DNA from: Tritrichomonas musculus
Taxonomy: Eukaryota > Parabasalia > Tritrichomonadida > Tritrichomonadidae
Direction: 5' to 3'
DNA length: 64,000 nucleotides
NCBI GenBank assembly: GCA_039105265.1
Contig: JAPFFF010000052.1
Span: 434,001-498,000, forward strand
Shown here: positions 37,990 through 47,654 of the stretch, one piece after another
Layout of the letters: each line of letters begins with the position of its first letter
Position numbering within the stretch: the stretch's first letter is position 1
The notes under the pieces: model-generated
Told to the model about the DNA's origin: nothing
The model's database searches: none
Seen by the model: the letters and a program-made list of their open reading frames with translations, nothing else
Made by a program: the position numbers and the translations under genes

Positions 37990-40722
37990 TTATGATTTGA
38001 AGACAGCTAATGTGGATCCGTTAATGATACCAGTTATGATACCCACAGTCATACGATTTATTTTTGAGGTTATTGCAGTCTCACCAGCAAGTATCTTCAA
38101 TTTATTATCAGCATTATCAATAAATACCTCATCCCCAATGGAATAGCATGAGGAGTCCTCAACCTTAACCATATAATCCCCATGAGTGGCGAATGTGATA
38201 CAACTATTGGCTTCATCGATTCTCACGCATATACCAACATACTCCTTCCAGGTACCAGTGGTCTTCACACTACATATACAATCAGTGGTGTCAGCTTCAG
38301 TGCTAGGAACCCATTTCGAATCCTCACGATGATATACCTTACCGGTCATATATACTGGGGCTCCAATAACGAAATCGGTGATGGTGTTAACCGATGACTC
38401 GATTGGGGAGTAGTGAGTGATGGTTGTGTTGGATGTACCATACATTACACTCTTATATTTTGCTAAATATGCTGGTACCATGAAGCATCTTGAATATATT
38501 TGTCTTGCATCTAGTAATTCCTCAGTAGTTGTCCAAGAATTGTCAGTCATTGGGACACTATATGTAAGGGGTCTTGATGTTAGATCAAGAATTTCTTCAT
38601 AATACACTGAATATTGGAAATTGTCAAAATATATAGTCCTTTGATATAATAGTATTACTATGTTATGGGGATTTCCATCTGTATCATAGAATAATATCCT
38701 TATTTCACTTCTCTCAGCACGATTACCTACTATGTATTCCAGTTTAATCACATTATTTATAATTTTTAGATAATTAATTGATATATCTGAACCCTCTGTA
38801 AATGGACCGCAATCAATGGCACATTTTTTTATTAGCTGCTCCTCTGTAACAACATTCGACTGCAATGCATATTTCCCATTTGCCACATCCTTGGTCTCAT
38901 ACTTATCTAATTCATATGCGAGCTCATCTTCATCGACGAACTTCTCATCAACCTGACCACTAGTATAATATGGTGTCAAGTCAACTGGTGCTGGGATATC
39001 TGTTTTGAGAGCATACTTGGTCATATCTGGTAAGTCGTTGGTTTTAGCATAGGCATTACCGTCTATATCACATGCATTCATAACACAAACTTTTGATCGA
39101 GTAATCTCCAATGCAGTTATTTCATTGTATTTGATGGTCGCTGTATCACTGTTTGCATCAATATCAAAATCTAACCATCTCTCCTTCGAACTATCCAGTT
39201 GATTACCAATGCTAAATATTCTTCTATTTCGAGAATTATTTGGTTTCATAACCATGAGAGGTGCATCACTACTTGTCTGATTTGCTCCACCCAATGTCAG
39301 GATGTTGTTTGGGTCTTTGATATAAACCTCTCCACTGATATCAGTGAAATACTCTTTTGGTATATCTTCAGCGAGTGCATACTCACTTAAGTTCGTAAGC
39401 TTTGCGTACTCGGTCATATCTGGCAAGTCTTGGGTCTTCGCATACTCACTTAAGTTCGCAAGCTTTGTGTATGGTTCCAACGCAGTACTCAGTGCAGATT
39501 CATTAACCAAATCTGTGGGTACCTCAGGGATATCCGTTTTGAGAGCGTATTTCCCATTTGCCACATCCTTGGTCTCATACTTATCTAATTCATATGCGAG
39601 CTCATCTTCATCGACGAACTTCTCATCAACCTGACCACTAGTATAATATGGTGTCAAGTCAACTGGTGCTGGGATATCACTCTTCAATGCTAATTCATCT
39701 TCTGTTTCTATTGTTGCTGATGTTAATGAAACTAAAAACAGAGAATTTGCAATGTTATCATCTCGTCCATATATAGCACCTGAATACTCTTCCCAAACAA
39801 AATAACTATGAAGTTCATCATGATATAACATTTGAAATTTATAATTAGGTTCATATTTATCAATGATTTGATCAGGTTCAAATATAAAATCAAACTTATT
39901 ATTGGTAGAAAGTATAGTATTACCATTATGAACATCATATGTACCTATTAAATGAGCTCCTGCATGAAACGGCACATGAGCAGTATCATAATCATATAAA
40001 TCTCTATCAAACACAAAACGTTTTACTGTTATAGGTAGATCTTTTGTGATAATACTATTAGTACCAAAATCATTATATTGTCTATAAGACTGTAAGTCCT
40101 GGGTCTTCGCGTATGGTTCCAACGCAGTACTCAATGCAGATCCATTAACCAAATCAGTGGGTATCTCAGGGATTTCTTCAGTGAGTGCATACTTGGTCAT
40201 ATCTGGTAAGTCCTGGGTCTTCACATACTCGGTCATATCTGGTAAGTCCTGAGTCTTCGCGTACTCACTTAAGTTCGCAAGCTTCGCATACGGTTCCAAA
40301 GCTGTACTCAATGAATCACTCGTAACGATGTTCTCAGGGACCTCAGGTATTTCAGTAGATAGTGCACAGTTTTTGGCAATGTAATCACGTAATTCCCCAA
40401 TGGCACTATCCACATCTTCACTACTGGCATACTTCAGCATCTCCGTATTGAAATCCTCGGTTTTCACATAATCGAATAGCTGGGTTTGCAAAGCATATGA
40501 CTCAAGGTCCTTGGCTAAAGCATATTTTTCGAGATGCTCACCAACTGTACTCGTAATGAGTTCCTTGATTTGCTCTCCTGTTATATTTGAGCCATTGGAC
40601 CCATTTGAGCCATTGGACCCATTGTTATGGCACATACATGCATACCTTTTGATGTATTCAATCAGTAACTCGTCGATAGTGGCCGCTTTTATTGAAAATC
40701 CACTCTGTTCTATACTAAACAT
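37990..40722 (-). CDS. Modular fibre-like attachment protein of element B
   Basis: This encodes 910 residues. The N-terminal 30 residues (MFSIEQSGFSIKAATIDELL) are conserved with the E fibre gene. Next come NGS triplet repeats, then many short repeats of the LSEYAKTQDLPDMTEYA type, longer repeated blocks with VDLTPYYTSGQVDEKF, and two unrelated strand-rich inserts. The last 130 residues (from about THYSPIESSVN to the end) are again close to E. This layout of fixed base, repeat shaft and fixed tip with variable inserts resembles phage and adenovirus fibres. A cell-attachment role is inferred. It is divergent from the DxNxDG gene. Confidence 0.7.
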   Translation of the reverse strand: MFSIEQSGFSIKAATIDELLIEYIKRYACMCHNNGSNGSNGSNGSNITGEQIKELITSTVGEHLEKYALAKDLESYALQTQLFDYVKTEDFNTEMLKYASSEDVDSAIGELRDYIAKNCALSTEIPEVPENIVTSDSLSTALEPYAKLANLSEYAKTQDLPDMTEYVKTQDLPDMTKYALTEEIPEIPTDLVNGSALSTALEPYAKTQDLQSYRQYNDFGTNSIITKDLPITVKRFVFDRDLYDYDTAHVPFHAGAHLIGTYDVHNGNTILSTNNKFDFIFEPDQIIDKYEPNYKFQMLYHDELHSYFVWEEYSGAIYGRDDNIANSLFLVSLTSATIETEDELALKSDIPAPVDLTPYYTSGQVDEKFVDEDELAYELDKYETKDVANGKYALKTDIPEVPTDLVNESALSTALEPYTKLANLSEYAKTQDLPDMTEYAKLTNLSEYALAEDIPKEYFTDISGEVYIKDPNNILTLGGANQTSSDAPLMVMKPNNSRNRRIFSIGNQLDSSKERWLDFDIDANSDTATIKYNEITALEITRSKVCVMNACDIDGNAYAKTNDLPDMTKYALKTDIPAPVDLTPYYTSGQVDEKFVDEDELAYELDKYETKDVANGKYALQSNVVTEEQLIKKCAIDCGPFTEGSDISINYLKIINNVIKLEYIVGNRAERSEIRILFYDTDGNPHNIVILLYQRTIYFDNFQYSVYYEEILDLTSRPLTYSVPMTDNSWTTTEELLDARQIYSRCFMVPAYLAKYKSVMYGTSNTTITHYSPIESSVNTITDFVIGAPVYMTGKVYHREDSKWVPSTEADTTDCICSVKTTGTWKEYVGICVRIDEANSCITFATHGDYMVKVEDSSCYSIGDEVFIDNADNKLKILAGETAITSKINRMTVGIITGIINGSTLAVFKS

Positions 40723-40740
40723 TTACTATAAAATAAAGGT
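40723..40740. promoter_or_regulatory. Very short divergent promoter, 18 bp
   Basis: Only TTACTATAAAATAAAGGT separates the start codons of the fibre gene and the DxNxDG gene. The same gene pair in E is separated by 14 bp, so the arrangement is conserved and the two are likely co-expressed. Confidence 0.65.
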
Positions 40741-43284
40741 ATGCTTAAGCGTATTAATAATGAAGTCCAGGATCACACAACTCGTGAGCTTCTTATATAT
40801 TTATCTACTGAATGCAGTGTACCAGATGAAGTCATCCAAAAGTTGAAATGGGGTATCGAAAATTCATATGTTTACAATAAATCTCTATTACGATTACTCG
40901 ATCGCATGAAAAGTACTTGGGAGTCTATTACTAACGTTAATGATCCTAATAAGGTTAATCATTTGAAGAATGAGCTTAGTAAGTATGCTAACTTGTTCTT
41001 CAAAGTTTCGGATCGTTATATGCGACCCCAAGAGTCTATAGATATTGTTGGTAAAGCCAAGGACCCCACATATCGTGAGCTTCTTATGGATTTATCTACT
41101 GAATGCCGTATACCAGGTGATGTAATCAATAATATGATATCTGTCATCAATAATCCAGATTTGTACGAGGCTGAGATAGTAAATGCAATCGACGAGATGA
41201 AGCAAGATTGGTTAAGTACCAACTTTGATGATCCTGGTCAGGTTGAAAATTTGAAGAAAAGGCTTACGAATTATGCCAAGACTTACTTCGAACATCCTAA
41301 ACAATATTTGAAACCCCCAGGAGATCCAGAATTTGAGGAAGAAGAAGAGGAGCGGGAATTCCAAGTAATCGAATTTCCTCGTGCAGATAGGATTGATCAT
41401 GATATGAACATACTTCGTACAAAGGGTATTCTCCCTGATTATATCATTGAGGTACTACCCAAATACTATCGCATTGCTGATAACCCCAAATGTGCACCTC
41501 GTGAACTTAATAGGTATGAGATTCAGGAGGTTCGAGATATGGTTGATGATATCATACATAACTTGGATTCAATCGCAGAAGATCGATCGCTTACCATAAA
41601 GTCTCCAAAAGCAGAAGCCGAGGTGTCAAATATAAAACAATATATCAATAAGACTAGGGTCTATGAGGGTATCGAAGCTGATATCAAAGCTAAGATCGAA
41701 AAAGATGTCAATCGTGAGAATACAAATAATAACATTTTTTCCACACCTAAAGAAACTATGCAAAACCACAATCCTAACGATAACGATGCTCCAGTAGTTG
41801 AAGATATTAGTGATGATGATTTTCATGTTGATATTGATTTTAATGATGTACAACCAGACGTAAAATTTAAATATGATCGTACACCAGCTCAACAAAAATC
41901 TGGTAAGGCAAGAACACATGATTATAACGAGATCCCCATTGCACCAGAATCAATCTTAAATCCTAAAAAGACCACTGATATTAGCCAGTTTGCTCCTTAT
42001 GATATCAAGGCTAATAATAAGAGTTCCAGTAGAGGAACTCGTGGTGATTTGAATTATGGTGTCATAACAGAACATATAAATGATAAGTATGGTTCAGTAT
42101 CATTAACAGGTAATTCAGCTCAACGCAGACAGAATTTCCTCGATATCATCATTAATGGGAACTACAGAGTTAAGTATATTCCAAGTGCTGCCACACGTGA
42201 CACAGCAGCCGCATATTGCAGAAACCATTTGGATAAAGATGGAACTCCCAAATATAGATTATTAGGTACGAACGCACGAGACCCATTAAATAATAGAATC
42301 ACAGACCTCAATGGAGACCAGGTTGATGATATTGTCCTAGTAGATAAACGAGGTATTCCTGCAATTGTTAATGGTTATAAGCTTGTTCTTGCATCACCAT
42401 ACAAGAAAGTGTGGAAAACAACCCATAAGACAAAGAAGGAAAGACTTAATGAACCATTTAATGAATGGCTTGCTAACCAATTTAATAAATCAATCAATAA
42501 TGTTGATTGGAAAGAAGGTAAATATGTACTTACAGAAAATGAAAATATGCAAAAACTAATGGATGTATATGGTAAAAAGGGATTACCAAAGCCACGTGTC
42601 AGTAAGCGACTCACACCTAATGGATATTGGGCTTCTGCATTCTCGCATATATGGAAGTTATTTTGGAATATCAATGATTATTCTACTCCAACTATTCAGG
42701 CTCTCAAGAAAGCTACCAATTATCTTACTGTTGCTAATACCATATTCATATACCTGTTCGACCAACCAGCGAAGTATGCTGCTGAAAATTCACATGAATT
42801 TGGTAAAAAATTCCTTACATATGCACGATGGGCTGCATGGCGTCGTGTAAATAAGAATAAATATAATGCAAGTTTGGGTCCAGAAGTTGTAAAGTTCGTA
42901 AATACAGTTATTGGTTCAGCTGTTAATCTAGAAACTGGAGAGTTGACTGAAGAAGATGGTAGCAAATGGCATCCAAAACTCCAACAATTAATCAAGCTTA
43001 TAGAAGTAATTATATTTGATTGGGGATTTGGTATTCCATTCCAAAATGGACAAAAAAGTAATCGTGGTCAACTATCACCATATGAAGAAATCGCTAATGA
43101 TATATATGCTGGTCAATTACAGGAAATCAAGAAGGACTGGGCCCAAATGATTGCAGTCAATATTCATAATATCATATATAAACCACAGAGTGAATATCTA
43201 CAGTATAAGGCGGCAACTGAAGAAGACAAAAATAGACGTCGTGATGAAGCTGCCATTCTGGTTAAAGCAAAGGATGCTTACTAA
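40741..43284 (+). CDS. DxNxDG-motif structural protein of element B
   Basis: This encodes 847 residues. The N-terminus has two repeats of about 88 residues (TTRELLIYLSTECSVPDEVI and TYRELLMDLSTECRIPGDVI). The middle is acidic and disordered. A conserved domain from about 460 includes FLDIIINGNYRVKYIPSAAT and a calcium-type loop DLNGDQVDDIVLVD (about 521-534), followed by INxxW-type helices to the end. The E homologue (57521-59980) has one N-terminal repeat and the same conserved domain. It sits head to head with the fibre gene and may be a large internal or tail-like virion component. No family is recognised. Confidence 0.6.
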   Translation: MLKRINNEVQDHTTRELLIYLSTECSVPDEVIQKLKWGIENSYVYNKSLLRLLDRMKSTWESITNVNDPNKVNHLKNELSKYANLFFKVSDRYMRPQESIDIVGKAKDPTYRELLMDLSTECRIPGDVINNMISVINNPDLYEAEIVNAIDEMKQDWLSTNFDDPGQVENLKKRLTNYAKTYFEHPKQYLKPPGDPEFEEEEEEREFQVIEFPRADRIDHDMNILRTKGILPDYIIEVLPKYYRIADNPKCAPRELNRYEIQEVRDMVDDIIHNLDSIAEDRSLTIKSPKAEAEVSNIKQYINKTRVYEGIEADIKAKIEKDVNRENTNNNIFSTPKETMQNHNPNDNDAPVVEDISDDDFHVDIDFNDVQPDVKFKYDRTPAQQKSGKARTHDYNEIPIAPESILNPKKTTDISQFAPYDIKANNKSSSRGTRGDLNYGVITEHINDKYGSVSLTGNSAQRRQNFLDIIINGNYRVKYIPSAATRDTAAAYCRNHLDKDGTPKYRLLGTNARDPLNNRITDLNGDQVDDIVLVDKRGIPAIVNGYKLVLASPYKKVWKTTHKTKKERLNEPFNEWLANQFNKSINNVDWKEGKYVLTENENMQKLMDVYGKKGLPKPRVSKRLTPNGYWASAFSHIWKLFWNINDYSTPTIQALKKATNYLTVANTIFIYLFDQPAKYAAENSHEFGKKFLTYARWAAWRRVNKNKYNASLGPEVVKFVNTVIGSAVNLETGELTEEDGSKWHPKLQQLIKLIEVIIFDWGFGIPFQNGQKSNRGQLSPYEEIANDIYAGQLQEIKKDWAQMIAVNIHNIIYKPQSEYLQYKAATEEDKNRRRDEAAILVKAKDAY

Positions 43285-43288
43285 TCAA

Positions 43289-44659
43289 TTACTCCTTATG
43301 ATATTTTCTTTGATAAAACCTATTGTTAGCCATTATTTTTGCCATTTCATCCTGTTGTTGGTCAGTCGATTTAATGTCTTCCATTGGCTCGTATATAAAT
43401 GTAGGATCATCAATATTCCCACTGGTTTTTGGAGTACCTTCTATATAAAATGATTTGCCAAAGCTTACCAGTCTATCGCGATTACCATCTGTGGATTTAC
43501 GTGATGGTGATTTAGGATGCCTGTTTGTGACTCGCTTAGCATGTTGCTTGAGAGCTGGCAATGATTTTGTATAAACATTGTAATCTTGTATGGAACCATT
43601 CTTCTTAACCATTCGAATTGGTACGGTTTGTGGTATAGTAGGTTGAGCATATGTGTTTGGAGAATAGAATTCTTCCTCAAATATTTTTTCATTGAAATTC
43701 TGCTTATTATTACTTCTGGGTCGAGCTTCGGGTATCACTGATTCTGTAAACTCAATACCATCACTACTATCATCAACACTCTCATCAACGCTCTCATCAA
43801 CGCTCTCAGCAACGCTCTCATCATCACTAGAGATGGATACAATCGTATTGGTGGAGTCACGCTTAGGGGATTTACGACCCAATGATGGTGTTGTGATTGT
43901 AGACATATCAAACCTAATCGGTGGTGATTTATATGTTGATGCATCAACTCGCGTTGGAGGAACTGGAGGTTGCATTGGGGGTACAAATTGGGGTACATTT
44001 GGAGGAGGTGGTGGTATTGAACGTGGTGGTTGCATTGGGGGTGCATATGGTTTCATATTTGGGGGTACATTTGTAGGAACTGGAGGTGGTTTCACAAATG
44101 GAGGTTGCATTGGGGGAGCTGGTGGGATTACCGCTGCTGGTATTGGTTGAGGTGCAAAGTATTTATTGTATTTGTCATTTTGGCGTTTGGGGTCTGGAGT
44201 TGGAGGTAGATGTTTGATTACAATATCAGGAATATATTCCTTGTGATAGAGTATTGGTATATTAAATCTCTCATTATCATAAACACCTGGACGTACAATA
44301 ACATTTTTACGGACTATACTGTCGAATTCATCATATGGGGCAGCAATAAATACATTATTTGGCAGCTGCATAAAATTATTGTTTTCTCGAAGAAAATATA
44401 CAAACCGAATACCATTTGATGTTTCAGCTTCATCCCAAATAATACTGGGTTCTCTCTCATAATTCCTTAGGAAGAATAGGAAGCCATGTAATTGTGGATC
44501 AAGTGAACCTCCACGCATAGAGCTTACGATTTTGGGTAGACCTATATCTTTAACGAATATATACTTATTGTCATTTGTATGACTAGCATATACCCCATTT
44601 ATATATTTATTTTCAATACTTTTATATTGACCTGGATATAGGTATATTTTTCCATTCAT
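43289..44659 (-). CDS. Proline-rich virion protein candidate
   Basis: This encodes 456 residues. The N-terminal 150 residues are strand-rich (GKIYLYPGQYKSIENKYING). A long proline-rich segment follows (repeats of PPAPPMQPPFVKPPP type, about 165-240), then Ser/Asp repeats (ESVDESVDESVDD) and a basic C-terminus. It ends 4 bp from the convergent DxNxDG gene. In E the same slot holds a 331-residue protein that is not obviously related. Position between the penton and DxNxDG genes suggests a virion protein. Confidence 0.5.
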   Translation of the reverse strand: MNGKIYLYPGQYKSIENKYINGVYASHTNDNKYIFVKDIGLPKIVSSMRGGSLDPQLHGFLFFLRNYEREPSIIWDEAETSNGIRFVYFLRENNNFMQLPNNVFIAAPYDEFDSIVRKNVIVRPGVYDNERFNIPILYHKEYIPDIVIKHLPPTPDPKRQNDKYNKYFAPQPIPAAVIPPAPPMQPPFVKPPPVPTNVPPNMKPYAPPMQPPRSIPPPPPNVPQFVPPMQPPVPPTRVDASTYKSPPIRFDMSTITTPSLGRKSPKRDSTNTIVSISSDDESVAESVDESVDESVDDSSDGIEFTESVIPEARPRSNNKQNFNEKIFEEEFYSPNTYAQPTIPQTVPIRMVKKNGSIQDYNVYTKSLPALKQHAKRVTNRHPKSPSRKSTDGNRDRLVSFGKSFYIEGTPKTSGNIDDPTFIYEPMEDIKSTDQQQDEMAKIMANNRFYQRKYHKE

Positions 44660-44683
44660 TTACCCAAAAATAAACTGCCGAAA

Positions 44684-45016
44684 TCAATAGATTAGCAAGC
44701 ACGATAGCACGAATGCATCGGGTTTTATCTCATTACCATACAGGTCTGTGAACCATATTTTGAAATTCCGCTTGGTCCTATTGAGCATCTCATATTTGCG
44801 ATACTTGGTTTGCCGTCTGTTGGCTAGCATTATGAAGTGGTCACAGTATGGGTCAAATTCAACAATATCTGAGTGTACCATCAAATCACCGATGATGGTC
44901 TTATTCAGGATAGCACCTACATACTGCACTACGATGTACTTCTTATTGCGACTATATATGAAATCCTCAGGTAGCTTAAATTCAGTGGTCTGTGTATGAA
45001 AATAGCGCTTTGGCAT
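44684..45016 (-). CDS. Penton-like minor capsid protein, single jelly-roll
   Basis: This encodes 110 residues. The opening YFHTQTTEFKLPEDFIYSR and the end KIWFTDLYGNEIKPDAFVL then CLLIY follow the strand pattern of Polinton and virophage penton proteins. It is nearly collinear with the E protein at 61035-61427. It lies 3 bp from the integrase gene on the same strand. The size is small but enough for a single jelly-roll. Confidence 0.6.
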   Translation of the reverse strand: MPKRYFHTQTTEFKLPEDFIYSRNKKYIVVQYVGAILNKTIIGDLMVHSDIVEFDPYCDHFIMLANRRQTKYRKYEMLNRTKRNFKIWFTDLYGNEIKPDAFVLSCLLIY

Positions 45017-45019
45017 TTA

Positions 45020-46282
45020 TTAGATAGCAAAGTACTGCTTATAGTCTTTACCTAGTGATGCATAATTGGTTGCCACGAATCGGGTGTGCATGATGGGTAC
45101 AGTTACGGTAGCTCGCTCATCATCAGTCATAGGCGTTCGACCAGTTTTATTTTTGGTACCATTAGTGCCATCCCTGGTATACGGTACATAGAACGCAGTT
45201 CCTGCTTGCTTATCATCATTCAACTGGAATCTACGATATGGCTTCAGCAGTTTACATTCGACGTTCCCATTATGGTATCTTATGAATTCGGCAATCTCAT
45301 TGAACACACGCCTCTGCTTCTCATGCTTCTTCTCAGTTTTGGATGTATCGTAATGGATCAATATGATATTACCCTTGCGATAGCTCAGCAGACCATCCAT
45401 TTGCATACTATTTTTGACTCGACGTAGCTTCCGTTGGCAATCCCTGATGTATCTCCATTCCAAATCTGGGTTGTGCTGCATTTGATTGGGTGTGTAGTAT
45501 ATCCACTTGGGCTCCCTTGCTAGATACGGGTCATAATACTTATCATCTCGGTAATTGGGATTGGGCATTCGTAGAGACTGATGTGGTGTGTTGTTATAGA
45601 AGTGAACCATCTGTTGCATCAGGTATGGGTCTCCAATCCTACGATTATCTAAACCAAATGCATTACGGAGTGTCCTGATGGTTGCATCAACGATTTTGTG
45701 AGCGTTGTTGTGTTTGGATTTATCAACAATCACTGCATTACGGTCAATCAACACATTTTTGGTACCTCTATATTTATTTCTGGATGGATTGTAGTGGCTA
45801 AGTATATCAAGCACTTTGAGTAGGTTATTCTCACCATCACATTTGATGGTATTAAATTTGAAGTCATCATATTTCTCAAGAATGATTTTGGTATATGCAG
45901 CCTTGATGGTATCAGCTAGTCTGTCCTTAAGTGGTTCCACGATTAGGTACCGTGTGTTGACATTCACCATGATGAGGTAAATGGTTTCATGAACTACCAC
46001 GGAGAACGCAGTTCCTGCTTGATTTTCATCATCAGCCCTTGTGGTGTACTTTACAAACATCAAATCGACTTCCCAGCATCCGGGTTCCAATGAGAAATCC
46101 GGTTTTGAATAGGAATTGCATGATTTCAATTTGAAGTCCTTCACGAATGGCTCATGATGAGTTTCTGGGTTAATGATGAACTGCGATGGGTCCAATTTCG
46201 ATATCTTGGATTTGAATGGGTACTTGAGTAGCGAATTGTACTCATTGTCGAATATCTTGAACGATTTCCTGTTATCAGTCAT
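45020..46282 (-). CDS. Retroviral-type integrase of element B
   Basis: This encodes 420 residues of an rve-family integrase. The core has CWEVDLMFVKYTTR and FNTIKCDGENNLLKVLD as acidic strands, followed by AHKIVDATIRTLRNAFGLD and HFYNNTPHQSLRMPN. A C-terminal SH3/chromo-like region (GLLSYRKGNIILIHYDTSKT) and a tail follow. Two copies of a short insert coding for QAGTAF, each containing the GAAC-GCA-GTTC mini-hairpin, lie in different parts of the protein. The two elements' integrases (B and E) are close outside such inserts. Confidence 0.88.
   Translation of the reverse strand: MTDNRKSFKIFDNEYNSLLKYPFKSKISKLDPSQFIINPETHHEPFVKDFKLKSCNSYSKPDFSLEPGCWEVDLMFVKYTTRADDENQAGTAFSVVVHETIYLIMVNVNTRYLIVEPLKDRLADTIKAAYTKIILEKYDDFKFNTIKCDGENNLLKVLDILSHYNPSRNKYRGTKNVLIDRNAVIVDKSKHNNAHKIVDATIRTLRNAFGLDNRRIGDPYLMQQMVHFYNNTPHQSLRMPNPNYRDDKYYDPYLAREPKWIYYTPNQMQHNPDLEWRYIRDCQRKLRRVKNSMQMDGLLSYRKGNIILIHYDTSKTEKKHEKQRRVFNEIAEFIRYHNGNVECKLLKPYRRFQLNDDKQAGTAFYVPYTRDGTNGTKNKTGRTPMTDDERATVTVPIMHTRFVATNYASLGKDYKQYFAI
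45191..45201. repeat. Mini-hairpin in integrase gene, copy 1
   Basis: GAAC-GCA-GTTC is part of a repeated stretch of about 18 bp (AGAACGCAGTTCCTGCTTG) that also occurs at 46013-46031 in the same gene. Confidence 0.65.
46014..46024. repeat. Mini-hairpin in integrase gene, copy 2
   Basis: This is the second copy of GAAC-GCA-GTTC. Both copies are followed by CCTGCTTG and a TCATCA-rich stretch, so the same short segment has been placed twice in one gene. Confidence 0.65.
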
Positions 46283-46312
46283 TTAATGTGCAAAAATAGT
46301 GGTTCCATGGAA

Positions 46313-46546
46313 TTAGTGGTTATCGCTTGATAATTCAGCGAGCTCATTCTCGAGTTTGGCGACCTTCTCCTTTAGACTATTGATATCCTCAATCAGTGAT
46401 TCACGAACGGCTAGTCCATTGCTACCCAGCATACCCCCTTTGATGTTATTGAGGTGGCCCTTATACATATAGCACTTCTCCTTGAGATCATGTTTGATGC
46501 GCTTCAACTCTGGAATCTCCTTCTTGTATTCACCCAATTCAGTCAT
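46313..46546 (-). CDS. Short coiled-coil protein
   Basis: This encodes 77 residues, mostly helical, with a C-terminal leucine-type coiled coil (INSLKEKVAKLENELAEL). It lies just upstream of the integrase gene on the same strand and is divergent from the 84-residue gene with 34 bp between starts. It is a small accessory protein of unknown role, comparable in style with the 86-residue gene of D. Confidence 0.6.
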   Translation of the reverse strand: MTELGEYKKEIPELKRIKHDLKEKCYMYKGHLNNIKGGMLGSNGLAVRESLIEDINSLKEKVAKLENELAELSSDNH

Positions 46547-46580
46547 TTAGATATGAAAAAAAGTGTTTTTTCAAGATTAA

Positions 46581-46835
46581 ATGTCTTACGCAAAAGCGCA
46601 GGAATGTAATTCTTATGAGGAACGCCGTGTATTAAGAGATTCAAATGGGCTTACGTATTTCAATCACCTGGAACGTCACATGCGAAATAGGCGAACTATG
46701 AGTTGTACCAAACCTACAATCCAAAAATATGAAGATAAGGGGAGTGTTGTGCATGACCCAATCATTAAATCAACATCATCAACAATACATCGCTCACTCA
46801 ATCACCAGGTAATCCCAAATAATTCCAAAATCTAA
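46581..46835 (+). CDS. Small unknown protein
   Basis: This encodes 84 residues, basic, with an arginine-rich part (YEERRVLRDSNGLTYFNHLE). It starts after a TTTTTTCAAGATT leader and ends overlapping the convergent 46832 gene by 4 bp. It may correspond in position to the D protein after the capsid gene, but I see no firm alignment. No function is assigned. Confidence 0.5.
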   Translation: MSYAKAQECNSYEERRVLRDSNGLTYFNHLERHMRNRRTMSCTKPTIQKYEDKGSVVHDPIIKSTSSTIHRSLNHQVIPNNSKI

Positions 46836-47305
46836 TGCCTCAGGAGACTGTTCACTGCATCGGTACACTCATTCACAGTATTGGTAAGCTGATTTATTTT
46901 TGTGGTGATCACGCCAATGGTGTTCTCCAGAGTGGTAATCCGCTTGGTAATCTCCTTCTTGTATTCATCTACTGTTGATTGCAATTCATTGATGTCAGCT
47001 CGAATGTTTGCAAATTGGATCTCCACCAGGTTGTCATTATCGACTTGCTTGGTGATCTTCTTGAGAAACACATTATTGGAGCCATCCTTGCCAGTGCGTT
47101 TGGTAATCTTGTACTCACATTCGGGGGTGATTATTTTGTAGGTTTTATTGAGGTAATTGGTGGTCTTCTCATTGAACATATCCTTGTACTTCTGGTAGAA
47201 CAGGTCGAACTCCTCTACTGAGTTGAACGTGCGTTGCTCCATCTTGTTATCATTAATGACCTTAATATCGCATTGAGCTAAATATTTCATATTATCCGTA
47301 TTCAT
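46832..47305 (-). CDS. Coiled-coil protein related to the C gene at 4725
   Basis: This encodes 157 residues, starting at MNTDNMKYLAQ. The N-terminal domain (SVEEFDLFYQKYKDMFNEK then YLNKTYKI and YKITKRTGKDGS) matches the C gene. The C-terminal half is a long coiled coil (ITTLENTIGVITTKINQLTN). Conservation in two elements supports a structural role. It lies next to the membrane-active minor virion candidate and upstream of the MCP in opposite orientation. Confidence 0.65.
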   Translation of the reverse strand: MNTDNMKYLAQCDIKVINDNKMEQRTFNSVEEFDLFYQKYKDMFNEKTTNYLNKTYKIITPECEYKITKRTGKDGSNNVFLKKITKQVDNDNLVEIQFANIRADINELQSTVDEYKKEITKRITTLENTIGVITTKINQLTNTVNECTDAVNSLLRH

Positions 47306-47355
47306 TTCAAAACGGACAAAAATATATTCATATGTATGTGGATATTCTATGATGA

Positions 47356-47607
47356 TCAAACCTTGTCCAGTATGGATTTACCTATTTCATTAGCTTTGCT
47401 TACGTAATTGAGTCCAGTGTTGATGGTGTCTACAACTGGTCCAACACCTGGTATGAAGTCAGTGATTGGCTTGATTTTATTGATGATACCCTTTCCAATA
47501 TCAACTGCCCTTGGGATGTTGCGGATGACAGTTTGAGCTGCATTCTTGAGCTTACTACCGACGTTCTTGAAAGCGTTCTTAATCTTCTTGAAGATGCCAA
47601 TACCCAT
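47356..47607 (-). CDS. Small membrane-active minor virion candidate
   Basis: This encodes 83 residues, starting MGIGIFKKIKNAFKNVGSK. It is basic, amphipathic and glycine-rich, with a hydrophobic middle (ITDFIPGVGPVVDTI). It resembles the minor capsid proteins of Polintons and virophages, and the D protein at 11630 in composition. It is divergent from the MCP with 47 bp between starts. Confidence 0.55.
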   Translation of the reverse strand: MGIGIFKKIKNAFKNVGSKLKNAAQTVIRNIPRAVDIGKGIINKIKPITDFIPGVGPVVDTINTGLNYVSKANEIGKSILDKV

Positions 47608-47654
47608 TTGGTATATAAAAAAATGTGATTTCAAGCTTTTTTCCAAGATACAAA

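Noticed and set aside
43692-44150. Glycine-rich frame opposite the proline-rich B gene
   Set aside because: It is the complement of proline codons. The minus-strand gene has the proper start, leader and neighbours.
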